This document shows, in pieces, positions 1 through 5,253 of a stretch of 5,253 nucleotides of DNA (its first letter is position 1; every line of letters starts with the position of its first letter). The stretch lies in assembly GCA_023441145.1 (NCBI GenBank), contig JAEZQN010000105.1, forward strand, positions 1 through 5,253, read 5' to 3'. Source of the DNA: Bacillota bacterium. GTDB lineage: Bacteria; Bacillota; Clostridia; Lachnospirales; Lachnospiraceae. The notes under the pieces are model-generated. The model was not told where the DNA came from. It ran no database searches and saw only the letters and a program-made list of their open reading frames with translations. Made by a program: the position numbers and the translations under genes.

Positions 1-798
1 GACATGGCTGCGGTAAGTATGCATAAGACGGGTGGCTCTCTTACGCAAAGCTCCCTCTTACTAACGAGGAATACGGTAAATGGAGACTATGTAAGACAGG
101 TAATTAATCTTACTCAGACCACAAGTGCTTCCTATCTATTGTTATCCTCCTTAGATATTGCTAGAAGAAACTTAAGTCTCCATGGGAAAGAGCTATTTCA
201 GAAAACCCTTGCCTTCTCTAATTATGCAAGGGATGAGATCAATAAGCTGGGTGGCTATTATGCTTTTTCTGATGAGTTAGTTAATGGGGATAACATATAT
301 GCTTTTGATAAAACAAAGCTCTCTATCCATACAAGAGATATTGGCTTGGCAGGAATCGAGGTTTATGACCTATTAAGAGATGAATATGGAATTCAGATTG
401 AATTTGGGGATATTGGCAATATTCTTGCCATTGTGTCCTCTGGCGATCGTAACTTAGAAATAGAACGTTTAATTGCGGCTTTATCAGAAATCAAGCGCCT
501 TTATCAAAGAGATAAAGCAGGTTTATTTGATCATGAATATATTAATCCACAAATTGTAAAGGGGCCTCAAGAGGCATTTTACGGGAAGAAAATCTCTATG
601 CCTTTGATGGAGAGTCAGGGCAAAATCTGTGGTGAATTCGTTATGTGCTATCCTCCTGGAATACCGATTCTTGCGCCTGGTGAGAGGATTACAACAGATA
701 TCCTTAATTATATTCATTATGCTAAGGAAAAAGGTTGTTTTATGACAGGTACAGAGGATATGAGCATGGAATATATAAATGTACTGGAGGAAAGTTAA
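1..798 (+). CDS. speA: Arginine decarboxylase, fold-type I PLP (Orn/Lys/Arg decarboxylase family), C-terminal part
   Basis: This is the last 265 residues of a PLP-dependent amino acid decarboxylase. The reading frame is open to the first base, so the true start lies upstream and the ATG at 4 is internal. Family members of this type are about 480-490 residues, so roughly the C-terminal half is present. The PLP-binding lysine is residue 9 of the fragment, in the motif SMHKTGGSLTQSS. INLTQTTSASYLLLSSLD (about 35-52) belongs to the same large domain. The small C-terminal domain carries the signature EAFYGKK and then YPPGIPILAPGERI (about 217-230). The likely reaction is L-arginine to agmatine plus CO2 in the cytoplasm. 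Arginine is favoured over lysine or ornithine because agmatinase lies two genes downstream; sequence alone does not prove the substrate. The stop overlaps the speE start by one base (TAATG). The N-terminal domain cannot be assessed. Confidence 0.9.
   Translation, partial: DMAAVSMHKTGGSLTQSSLLLTRNTVNGDYVRQVINLTQTTSASYLLLSSLDIARRNLSLHGKELFQKTLAFSNYARDEINKLGGYYAFSDELVNGDNIYAFDKTKLSIHTRDIGLAGIEVYDLLRDEYGIQIEFGDIGNILAIVSSGDRNLEIERLIAALSEIKRLYQRDKAGLFDHEYINPQIVKGPQEAFYGKKISMPLMESQGKICGEFVMCYPPGIPILAPGERITTDILNYIHYAKEKGCFMTGTEDMSMEYINVLEES
785..790 (+). promoter_or_regulatory. Ribosome binding site that fixes the speE start
   Basis: TGGAGG lies 7 bases before the ATG at 798, near the ideal distance. 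The same frame is also open from an ATG at 735, which would add 21 residues, but I see no comparable site before that ATG. The protein from 798 begins MELWYTDQHT, which lines up with the start of Bacillus SpeE (MSELWYTEKQT) as I remember it. The longer start is therefore rejected. Confidence 0.85.
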
Positions 799-1643
799 TG
801 GAACTATGGTATACGGATCAACATACAGATAACGTTCATTTTTCCATGAAGGTGGAACAACAGATTGTTAGTAAGGAAAGCTATTATCAGAAGATAGATT
901 TACTTAAGACTTATGATTATGGTAAGGTTCTTGTTTTAGACGGAGAATTGATGATTACTGAGAGAGATGAATTCATCTACCATGAGATGGCAGTCCATGT
1001 TCCTATGGCAGTCCATTCAGAGGTACGTAAGGTCTTAGTAATTGGTGGTGGTGATGGTGGCTCTGTCAGGGAACTAGTAAAATATAATAGCATAGAGCGA
1101 ATCGATGTGGTAGAGGTGGATGAGGAAGTTGTAAATGTTTGCATGAAGTACTTCCCTGAGACCTCTTGTAAACTTAAGGATGAAAGGGTTCATATCTATT
1201 TTGAAGAGGGTATTCGCTTTGTTCGTGGGGTATATGATGAATATGACTTAATAATTGTAGACTGTTCCGACCCTTATGGACCAGCAGAAGGATTATTTAC
1301 AAAGGAATTCTATGGAATCTGCTGGAAGGCTCTTAAGGAAGATGGAGTCCTAATTAATCAGCATGAGAGCCCATATTATAAGCAACATGCAAGAAGTGTA
1401 CAATTGGCACATAAGCATATCAAATCCGCCTTTACTTATAGTACGGTGTACCAGTGCCATATTCCGTCCTATCCATCGGGACATTGGCTATTTGGCTTTG
1501 CATCAAAACGATACGACCCAGTTGTGGATTTAGATGCTGATAAATGGAACGAACTCGCAATAAAGACTAGATACTATAATACAGATTTACATAAGGGCGC
1601 CTTTTATCTGCCTAATTACGTAAAGGAGCTATTAGAGCTATGA
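798..1643 (+). CDS. speE: Spermidine synthase (polyamine aminopropyltransferase)
   Basis: The 281-residue protein matches the usual bacterial SpeE length (about 275-290). It transfers the aminopropyl group of decarboxylated S-adenosylmethionine to putrescine, giving spermidine and methylthioadenosine, in the cytoplasm. An N-terminal beta-strand domain (about 1-55) leads into DEFIYHEM (57-64). The nucleotide-binding loop GGGDGG is at 83-88, and the acidic VVEVDEE at 104-110 should bind the substrate ribose. The catalytic segment VDCSDPYGPAEGLF is at 154-167 with Asp155 and Asp158. NQHESP (187-192) and PSYPSGHW (223-230) are family landmarks. No key residue appears missing. Start 798 is set by its ribosome binding site and homology. 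The stop overlaps speB by four bases (ATGA), implying coupling. Its amine acceptor could instead be agmatine or a longer polyamine. The speD product it depends on is not encoded here. Confidence 0.95.
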   Translation: MELWYTDQHTDNVHFSMKVEQQIVSKESYYQKIDLLKTYDYGKVLVLDGELMITERDEFIYHEMAVHVPMAVHSEVRKVLVIGGGDGGSVRELVKYNSIERIDVVEVDEEVVNVCMKYFPETSCKLKDERVHIYFEEGIRFVRGVYDEYDLIIVDCSDPYGPAEGLFTKEFYGICWKALKEDGVLINQHESPYYKQHARSVQLAHKHIKSAFTYSTVYQCHIPSYPSGHWLFGFASKRYDPVVDLDADKWNELAIKTRYYNTDLHKGAFYLPNYVKELLEL

Positions 1644-2503
1644 TAGAGAAAAACATACATACATTTATTGGCTGTGATGGGGAGTATGAGAGTAGTAAGG
1701 TGGTACTTTTTGGGGCAGGCTATGATGGTACAACTTCCTATCGTCCGGGAACAAGATTTGCAGGTCAGGCGATTAGAAATGAAAGCTATGGGATAGAGAC
1801 CTATAGTGTATATCAGGATAAGGACCTGACTGACTACAATTTCTTTGATGCAGGAGAATTAGAGCTTCCATTTGGAGGACCAATACGTCCTCTTCAGGAG
1901 ATTACTGCATTTACAGAAGAGATTATAAAGGATCACAAGATTCCATTTATGGTAGGTGGAGAGCATCTTGTTACATTAGGTACAGTTACAGCTATAGCTA
2001 AAAAGTATAAGGAGCTACATATCATTCACTTTGATGCACATGCAGATTTAAGAGAGGATTACCTAGGGGAATCCTTGTCTCATGCCTGTGTAATGAGACG
2101 TTGTCACGAAATAGTAGGAGATGATAGAATCCATCAATTCGGTATTCGTAGTGGAGACCGAGAAGAATTTAGATGGGGAAAAGAACATGTACATACTCAG
2201 CTATATAATTTTGATGGGCTGAAGGAAACAGTAGAGAGATTAAAAGATAAACCAGTTTATTTTACGTTGGACCTAGATGTGCTAGATCCATCTACTTTTC
2301 CGGGAACAGGAACCCCTGAAGCTGGAGGCGTGAGCTTTCATCAGCTACTGGAAGCGTTAAAGCTTGTGGCTAACTGTAATATTGTTGGCTTAGATGTGAC
2401 AGAGTTATCCCCAGTGTATGATCAAAGTGGTGTTTCTACAGCAGTAGCTTGTAAGATTATAAGAGAGTTATTACTATACGTAGGAGGGAAAATAAATGGG
2501 TAG
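1640..2503 (+). CDS. speB: Agmatinase (ureohydrolase family)
   Basis: The 287-residue protein is of normal agmatinase length. It hydrolyses agmatine to putrescine and urea with a binuclear manganese centre, in the cytoplasm. All expected metal ligands are visible: His109 in GGEH (106-109), Asp132, His134 and Asp136 in HFDAHADLRE, and Asp211 and Asp213 in LDLDVLDPS. The substrate-side motif PGTGTPEAGG (221-230) and the C-terminal GLDVTELSPVYD (250-261) also fit the agmatinase branch rather than arginase. GGEH rather than GGDH is, as I recall, normal for Gram-positive agmatinases. AAGGAG at 1623-1628 lies 11 bases before the start, inside the end of speE. Placed after speA, it completes the arginine-to-putrescine route. 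It could also accept N1-aminopropylagmatine, which some SpeB relatives do; the sequence cannot decide this. Confidence 0.94.
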   Translation: MIEKNIHTFIGCDGEYESSKVVLFGAGYDGTTSYRPGTRFAGQAIRNESYGIETYSVYQDKDLTDYNFFDAGELELPFGGPIRPLQEITAFTEEIIKDHKIPFMVGGEHLVTLGTVTAIAKKYKELHIIHFDAHADLREDYLGESLSHACVMRRCHEIVGDDRIHQFGIRSGDREEFRWGKEHVHTQLYNFDGLKETVERLKDKPVYFTLDLDVLDPSTFPGTGTPEAGGVSFHQLLEALKLVANCNIVGLDVTELSPVYDQSGVSTAVACKIIRELLLYVGGKING

Positions 2504-3695
2504 AGCGTTAATTATTGGAGCTGGAGGAGTTGCCAGTGTCGTTGTACATAAATGTTGCCAAAATGATAGTGTATTTGAGGAAATTTGCATTGCAAGTAGA
2601 ACTAAGTCAAAATGTGATGCTTTAGCAGAAAGCTGTAAAAATACGAAAACAAAGATTACTACTGCTCAGGTAGATGCAGATAAGGTACCAGAATTAGTTG
2701 CCTTAATTAGTGACTATAAGCCTGATATTGTTATTAATGTTGCCCTTCCTTATCAAGATTTAACCATTATGGATGCTTGTCTAGCGACAAAGACAAATTA
2801 CATGGATACTGCAAACTATGAGCCTCTTGATACAGCAAAATTCGAATATAGTTGGCAATGGGCGTATAAGGAACGTTTTGAAAAAGCTGGAATCATGGCG
2901 TTACTTGGCTGTGGCTTTGACCCAGGTGTAACTGGGGTGTTTTCTGCTTATGCTAGTAAGCATTATTTTGATGAAATTCATGAAATAGATATCCTTGATT
3001 GTAATGGTGGAGATCATGGATACCCATTTGCTACTAACTTCAATCCGGAGATTAATATAAGAGAGGTTAGTGCTAAGGGCAGCTACTGGGAGAATGGTGA
3101 GTGGGTTGAAACAGAGCCTATGGAAATCAAAAGGGTCTACCATTTTGATCAAGTAGGGGAAAAGGATATGTACCTATTACACCATGAGGAATTAGAGTCT
3201 TTGGGTAAGAATATCAAGGGAATTAAACGAATTCGGTTCTTTATGACCTTTGGACAAAGCTATCTGACTCATCTGAAATGCTTAGAAAATGTAGGTATGA
3301 CCTCTATTGAGCCAATTAAGTTTGAAGGAAAGCAGATTGTGCCATTACAGTTCTTAAAGGCAGTGTTACCAGACCCATCTAGTCTTGGACCTCGTACGGT
3401 TGGCAAAACCAATATTGGCTGTATCTTTAAAGGTATTAAGGATGGTAAGGAGAAAACTTACTATGTATACAATGTGTGTGATCACCAGGAGTGTTATAAA
3501 GAAGTAGGCTCTCAAGCCATCTCTTATACTACAGGAGTTCCTGCAATGATTGGCGCAATGCTAGTAATGACTGGGGTTTGGAATAAACCTGGCGTTTATA
3601 ATGTAGAAGAGTTTGATCCAGATCCATTTATGGCTGCACTAAACAAATGGGGACTTCCATGGATAGAAGACTTTAACCCTGCTTTAGTAGATTAG
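2496..3695 (+). CDS. Carboxynorspermidine/carboxyspermidine dehydrogenase (saccharopine dehydrogenase-like)
   Basis: The 399-residue protein belongs to the saccharopine dehydrogenase-like family and has the usual length for the carboxy(nor)spermidine branch. An N-terminal Rossmann fold starts with LIIGAGGVAS (5-14), and IASRT (32-36) follows the second strand. VINVALPYQDLTIMDACL (79-96) and NYMDTANYEP (101-110) continue the cofactor domain. The GCGFDPGVTGVFSAYA block (138-153) and GGDHGYPFATNFNPEINIREV (171-191) mark the polyamine-specific group. It should reductively condense putrescine with L-aspartate 4-semialdehyde, using NAD(P)H, to give carboxyspermidine; diaminopropane would give carboxynorspermidine. 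The next gene encodes the matching decarboxylase. AGGAGG at 2482-2487 sits 8 bases before the ATG, inside speB, and the genes overlap by 8 bases. The putrescine-making genes upstream favour carboxyspermidine as the product. Lysine biosynthesis (true saccharopine dehydrogenase) is unlikely in this context. Confidence 0.9.
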   Translation: MGRALIIGAGGVASVVVHKCCQNDSVFEEICIASRTKSKCDALAESCKNTKTKITTAQVDADKVPELVALISDYKPDIVINVALPYQDLTIMDACLATKTNYMDTANYEPLDTAKFEYSWQWAYKERFEKAGIMALLGCGFDPGVTGVFSAYASKHYFDEIHEIDILDCNGGDHGYPFATNFNPEINIREVSAKGSYWENGEWVETEPMEIKRVYHFDQVGEKDMYLLHHEELESLGKNIKGIKRIRFFMTFGQSYLTHLKCLENVGMTSIEPIKFEGKQIVPLQFLKAVLPDPSSLGPRTVGKTNIGCIFKGIKDGKEKTYYVYNVCDHQECYKEVGSQAISYTTGVPAMIGAMLVMTGVWNKPGVYNVEEFDPDPFMAALNKWGLPWIEDFNPALVD

Positions 3696-3710
3696 GGGAG
3701 AGAACAATCC

Positions 3711-4871
3711 ATGAACATGCTTAATATACCAACCCCTTGTTACGTTGTAGATAAAGAGAAGTTAAGAAAGAATCTAGCCTTACTTCAACAGATTCAAAAT
3801 GAAACAGGAGCGAAAATACTACTTGCCCAAAAAGCATTTTCTATGTTTTCTCTTTATCCAGAGATAGGTAAGTATCTTGCGGGAACCACTGCTAGTGGCC
3901 TTTATGAGGCCAGACTAGGGTTTGAAGAAATGAGTGGGAAAGAGGTTCATGTCTATGCTCCTGCGTACAAACAGGAGGACGTAAAAGAGCTTCTTCGCTT
4001 CTGTGACCATATGGTGTTTAATACTCCAAATCAGTGGAGTAAGTATAAACCTCTTATTACAGAGACTAAAGGCAAGAAGCCTAGTTTTGGACTTCGTATT
4101 AATCCTGAATACTCCGAGATAGAAACGGACCTATATAATCCCTGTTATACTAATTCTAGATTAGGAACCACCTTAAAAGTCTTAGAACAAGCCATATCAG
4201 AAGGAGAGCTGATTCTAGGGGAAGAGAGTGGAATAGAAGGCTTACACTTTCATACAATGTGTGAGCAAGGGGCAGATGTACTAGCTAGAACACTTCAAGT
4301 GGTGGAAGAGAAGTTTGGACATTTATTTTCCAATATAAAGTGGCTGAACTTTGGTGGAGGTCATCACATTACAAGAGAGGATTATGATGTAGAGACATTG
4401 ATCACCTGCATCAAACACATACAGGATACCTATGACCTAACAGTATATCTAGAGCCAGGTGAGGCTGTTGCATTAAATGCTGGTTACCTAGTATCTACTG
4501 TACTAGATGTTATGAAGAATGGAATGGAGATTGCCATTCTTGATACTTCTGCAGCCTGCCATATGCCAGATGTATTGGAGATGCCTTATCGTCCCCTTGT
4601 AATTGGAGGTGCTAATCCTAACCAAAAGCCTTTTACCTATCGCTTTGCTGGACCAACCTGCCTTGCAGGAGATGTTATTGGAGACTATTCCTTTGACCAA
4701 CCGTTAAAAGCTGGTGACAGAGTGATTTTCTGTGATATGGCCATTTACAGTATGGTTAAGAACAATACCTTTAATGGAATGCCTCTTCCTAGTATTACTG
4801 TATTAGAAAACGACAGCGTTACTTTGGTTAAGGAATTTGGGTATCAAGATTTTAAAGGACGATTATCATAA
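3711..4871 (+). CDS. nspC: Carboxynorspermidine/carboxyspermidine decarboxylase
   Basis: The 386-residue protein is a fold-type III (alanine racemase-like) PLP decarboxylase of normal length for NspC. It decarboxylates carboxyspermidine to spermidine, or carboxynorspermidine to norspermidine. The PLP lysine is Lys41 in LLAQKAF. The barrel continues through TTASGLYEARLG (59-70), GLHFHTMCEQ (177-186) and the phosphate-binding NFGGGHH (213-219), to LEPGEAV (247-253). The C-terminal beta domain carries GPTCLAGDVIGDY (314-326). By analogy to ornithine decarboxylase, Cys317 and Asp321 there should complete the partner subunit's active site, so a dimer is expected. GGGGAG at 3695-3700 overlaps the upstream stop and lies 10 bases before the ATG at 3711. 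The in-frame ATG at 3717 is too distant to be preferred. This is the only operon junction with a gap (15 bases). A terminator follows the stop, so it is the last gene. Confidence 0.93.
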   Translation: MNMLNIPTPCYVVDKEKLRKNLALLQQIQNETGAKILLAQKAFSMFSLYPEIGKYLAGTTASGLYEARLGFEEMSGKEVHVYAPAYKQEDVKELLRFCDHMVFNTPNQWSKYKPLITETKGKKPSFGLRINPEYSEIETDLYNPCYTNSRLGTTLKVLEQAISEGELILGEESGIEGLHFHTMCEQGADVLARTLQVVEEKFGHLFSNIKWLNFGGGHHITREDYDVETLITCIKHIQDTYDLTVYLEPGEAVALNAGYLVSTVLDVMKNGMEIAILDTSAACHMPDVLEMPYRPLVIGGANPNQKPFTYRFAGPTCLAGDVIGDYSFDQPLKAGDRVIFCDMAIYSMVKNNTFNGMPLPSITVLENDSVTLVKEFGYQDFKGRLS

Positions 4872-4885
4872 ATCTTAAACAAAAT

Positions 4886-4915
4886 GACAGCTCTATAAGA
4901 GGAGTTGTCTTTTTT
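4886..4915 (+). terminator. Intrinsic terminator of the polyamine operon
   Basis: A 9-bp stem pairs 4886-4894 (GACAGCTCT) with 4901-4909 (GGAGTTGTC), using two G-U pairs, around a 6-base loop (ATAAGA). Six T's follow directly at 4910-4915. It begins 14 bases after the nspC stop. On the opposite strand the stem is followed by a broken U-run (ATTTTGTTT), so weak bidirectional action is possible, although I see no minus-strand gene arriving there. Confidence 0.88.
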
Positions 4916-4952
4916 GGTTTGCTTCTTTTATATATTATATATAAATAAAACA

Positions 4953-4980
4953 CACAAGTAGTTTGATACAACATATACTA
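4953..4980 (+). promoter_or_regulatory. Possible sigma-K type promoter for the DUF2935 gene
   Basis: CACA at 4953-4956 (fits the mACm -35 element of sigma-K) is followed, 16 bases after its AC, by CATATACTA at 4972-4980, which fits the -10 pattern CATAnnnTA at every fixed position. Transcription would then start around 4986-4988, just upstream of the GGAGG of the next gene. No well-spaced sigma-A promoter is evident: TTGATA at 4963-4968 has no good -10 at 16-18 bases, and TTGCTT at 4919-4924 pairs only with TATAAA at a short 15-base spacing. The pattern has few fixed bases and the region is AT-rich, so chance is a real alternative. Confidence 0.35.
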
Positions 4981-4995
4981 AAAGGAAGTGATAAT

Positions 4996-5022
4996 ATGGA
5001 GGTTGTATATGTTTTCAAATAA
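4996..5022 (+). other. Candidate 8-codon leader ORF overlapping the DUF2935 start
   Basis: ATG at 4996 opens MEVVYVFK and stops at TAA 5020-5022, overlapping the start at 5009 in a different frame. AAGGAAGTGAT at 4982-4992 is one mismatch from the ideal anti-16S complement AAGGAGGTGAT, and its core GGAAG lies 7 bases before this ATG. The placement is good enough for initiation, but so short a frame could be chance. If transcription starts near 4987, the mini-ORF loses most of its Shine-Dalgarno. Confidence 0.25.
4998..5002 (+). promoter_or_regulatory. Ribosome binding site of the DUF2935 gene
   Basis: GGAGG lies 6 bases before the ATG at 5009 and selects that start. It lies inside the 8-codon mini-ORF that begins at 4996. 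Confidence 0.75.
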
Positions 5023-5253
5023 TGAATACGCCAGACAGTCTCTAGAGTTACATTTGTTCTTTGGAAGAATCATGAAAGAGCATTCCTTCTTTTTGGAACT
5101 GGGGTTCACCCCAAGAGATAGCAGTTATACAAAAGAGGCGGATACGTTTCGTAAAGAATTTGATAAATTACTACAAAGTGTAGTTTCTATTTCAGATGGA
5201 ATAGTAAGCCAAGATGTACTTAATTCAGGTGAAGTATTCACCCAGTACACACT
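5009..5253 (+). CDS. DUF2935-family protein, N-terminal part
   Basis: The first 81 codons of a gene that runs off the right edge are present. The protein starts MFSNNEYARQSLELHLFFGR. SLELHLFFGRIMKEHSFFLELGFTPRDS (11-38), then EADTFRKEFDKLL (43-55) and VLNSGEVFTQYT (70-81), are what I recognise as the start of the DUF2935 family. The pattern is that of amphipathic helices for a four-helix bundle, with His15, Glu24 and His25 as possible metal or packing residues. No signal peptide or membrane segment is seen. Function is not established. I recall a Bacillus halodurans family member deposited in a structure database as a putative spore coat protein, which I cannot verify here. It is separated from the polyamine operon by a terminator and is probably transcribed on its own. 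Confidence 0.8.
   Translation, partial: MFSNNEYARQSLELHLFFGRIMKEHSFFLELGFTPRDSSYTKEADTFRKEFDKLLQSVVSISDGIVSQDVLNSGEVFTQYT

Noticed and set aside
4..6. ATG at 4 as the start of the decarboxylase gene
   Set aside because: The frame is open to base 1 and the PLP lysine lies only a few residues later, so the N-terminal half must be upstream of the window.
523..717. Minus-strand open frame of 64 codons
   Set aside because: It lies entirely inside speA, has no recognisable domain, and no minus-strand gene context.
735..797. A 21-residue N-terminal extension of SpeE from an ATG at 735
   Set aside because: It overlaps the coding end of speA, has no good ribosome binding site, and is not part of the SpeE family start; ATG 798 has TGGAGG at the right distance and the expected N-terminus.
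2901..3152. Minus-strand open frame of 83 codons
   Set aside because: It lies within the carboxyspermidine dehydrogenase gene, opposite its strongly conserved motifs, and resembles no family.
2496..3695. Lysine-pathway saccharopine dehydrogenase
   Set aside because: The fold is shared, but the motifs and the adjacent nspC and speB place it in the carboxy(nor)spermidine group.
4503..4700. Minus-strand open frame of 65 codons
   Set aside because: It is the complement of the conserved C-terminal domain of nspC, with no independent support.
4963..4995. Sigma-A promoter from TTGATA (4963-4968) and GATAAT (4990-4995)
   Set aside because: The spacing is 21 bases, too long for a normal sigma-A promoter, and it would put the start inside the DUF2935 leader beyond its ribosome binding site.

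Overview
The window is one tightly packed, all-plus-strand polyamine operon (1-4871), followed by an intrinsic terminator and the start of a separate gene. The low-GC sequence with A/T-rich third codon positions, strong AGGAGG-type ribosome binding sites, and proteins resembling clostridial and Bacillus families all suggest a Firmicute. The gene order fits an anaerobic, spore-forming clostridium of the Lachnospiraceae type. This placement is an inference from family resemblance, not a database match.

Layout: (1) 1-798, C-terminal half of a fold-type I PLP arginine decarboxylase (speA), cut by the left edge just before its PLP lysine. (2) 798-1643, spermidine synthase/aminopropyltransferase (speE). 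(3) 1640-2503, agmatinase (speB). (4) 2496-3695, carboxynorspermidine/carboxyspermidine dehydrogenase. (5) 3711-4871, carboxynorspermidine/carboxyspermidine decarboxylase (nspC). The first four genes overlap by 1, 4 and 8 bases, and only the last junction has a gap (15 bases), so one mRNA with translational coupling is likely. A hairpin plus T-run at 4886-4915 ends the unit. After a 137-base AT-rich gap, a DUF2935-family gene starts at 5009 and runs off the right edge.

The genes make a coherent pathway. SpeA converts arginine to agmatine, and SpeB hydrolyses agmatine to putrescine and urea. Two different chemistries then lead to spermidine. SpeE transfers an aminopropyl group from decarboxylated S-adenosylmethionine. 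The dehydrogenase condenses putrescine with aspartate semialdehyde to carboxyspermidine, which NspC decarboxylates. Having both routes in one transcript is the most interesting point of the operon. The AdoMet decarboxylase (speD) that SpeE needs is not in the window and may lie upstream.

The second point of interest is the start of the DUF2935 gene. It has a sequence matching the sporulation sigma-K promoter pattern and an overlapping 8-codon mini-ORF with its own strong Shine-Dalgarno. I see no RNA genes, mobile elements, CRISPR or integration sites, and no clear evidence of a wholly new system.
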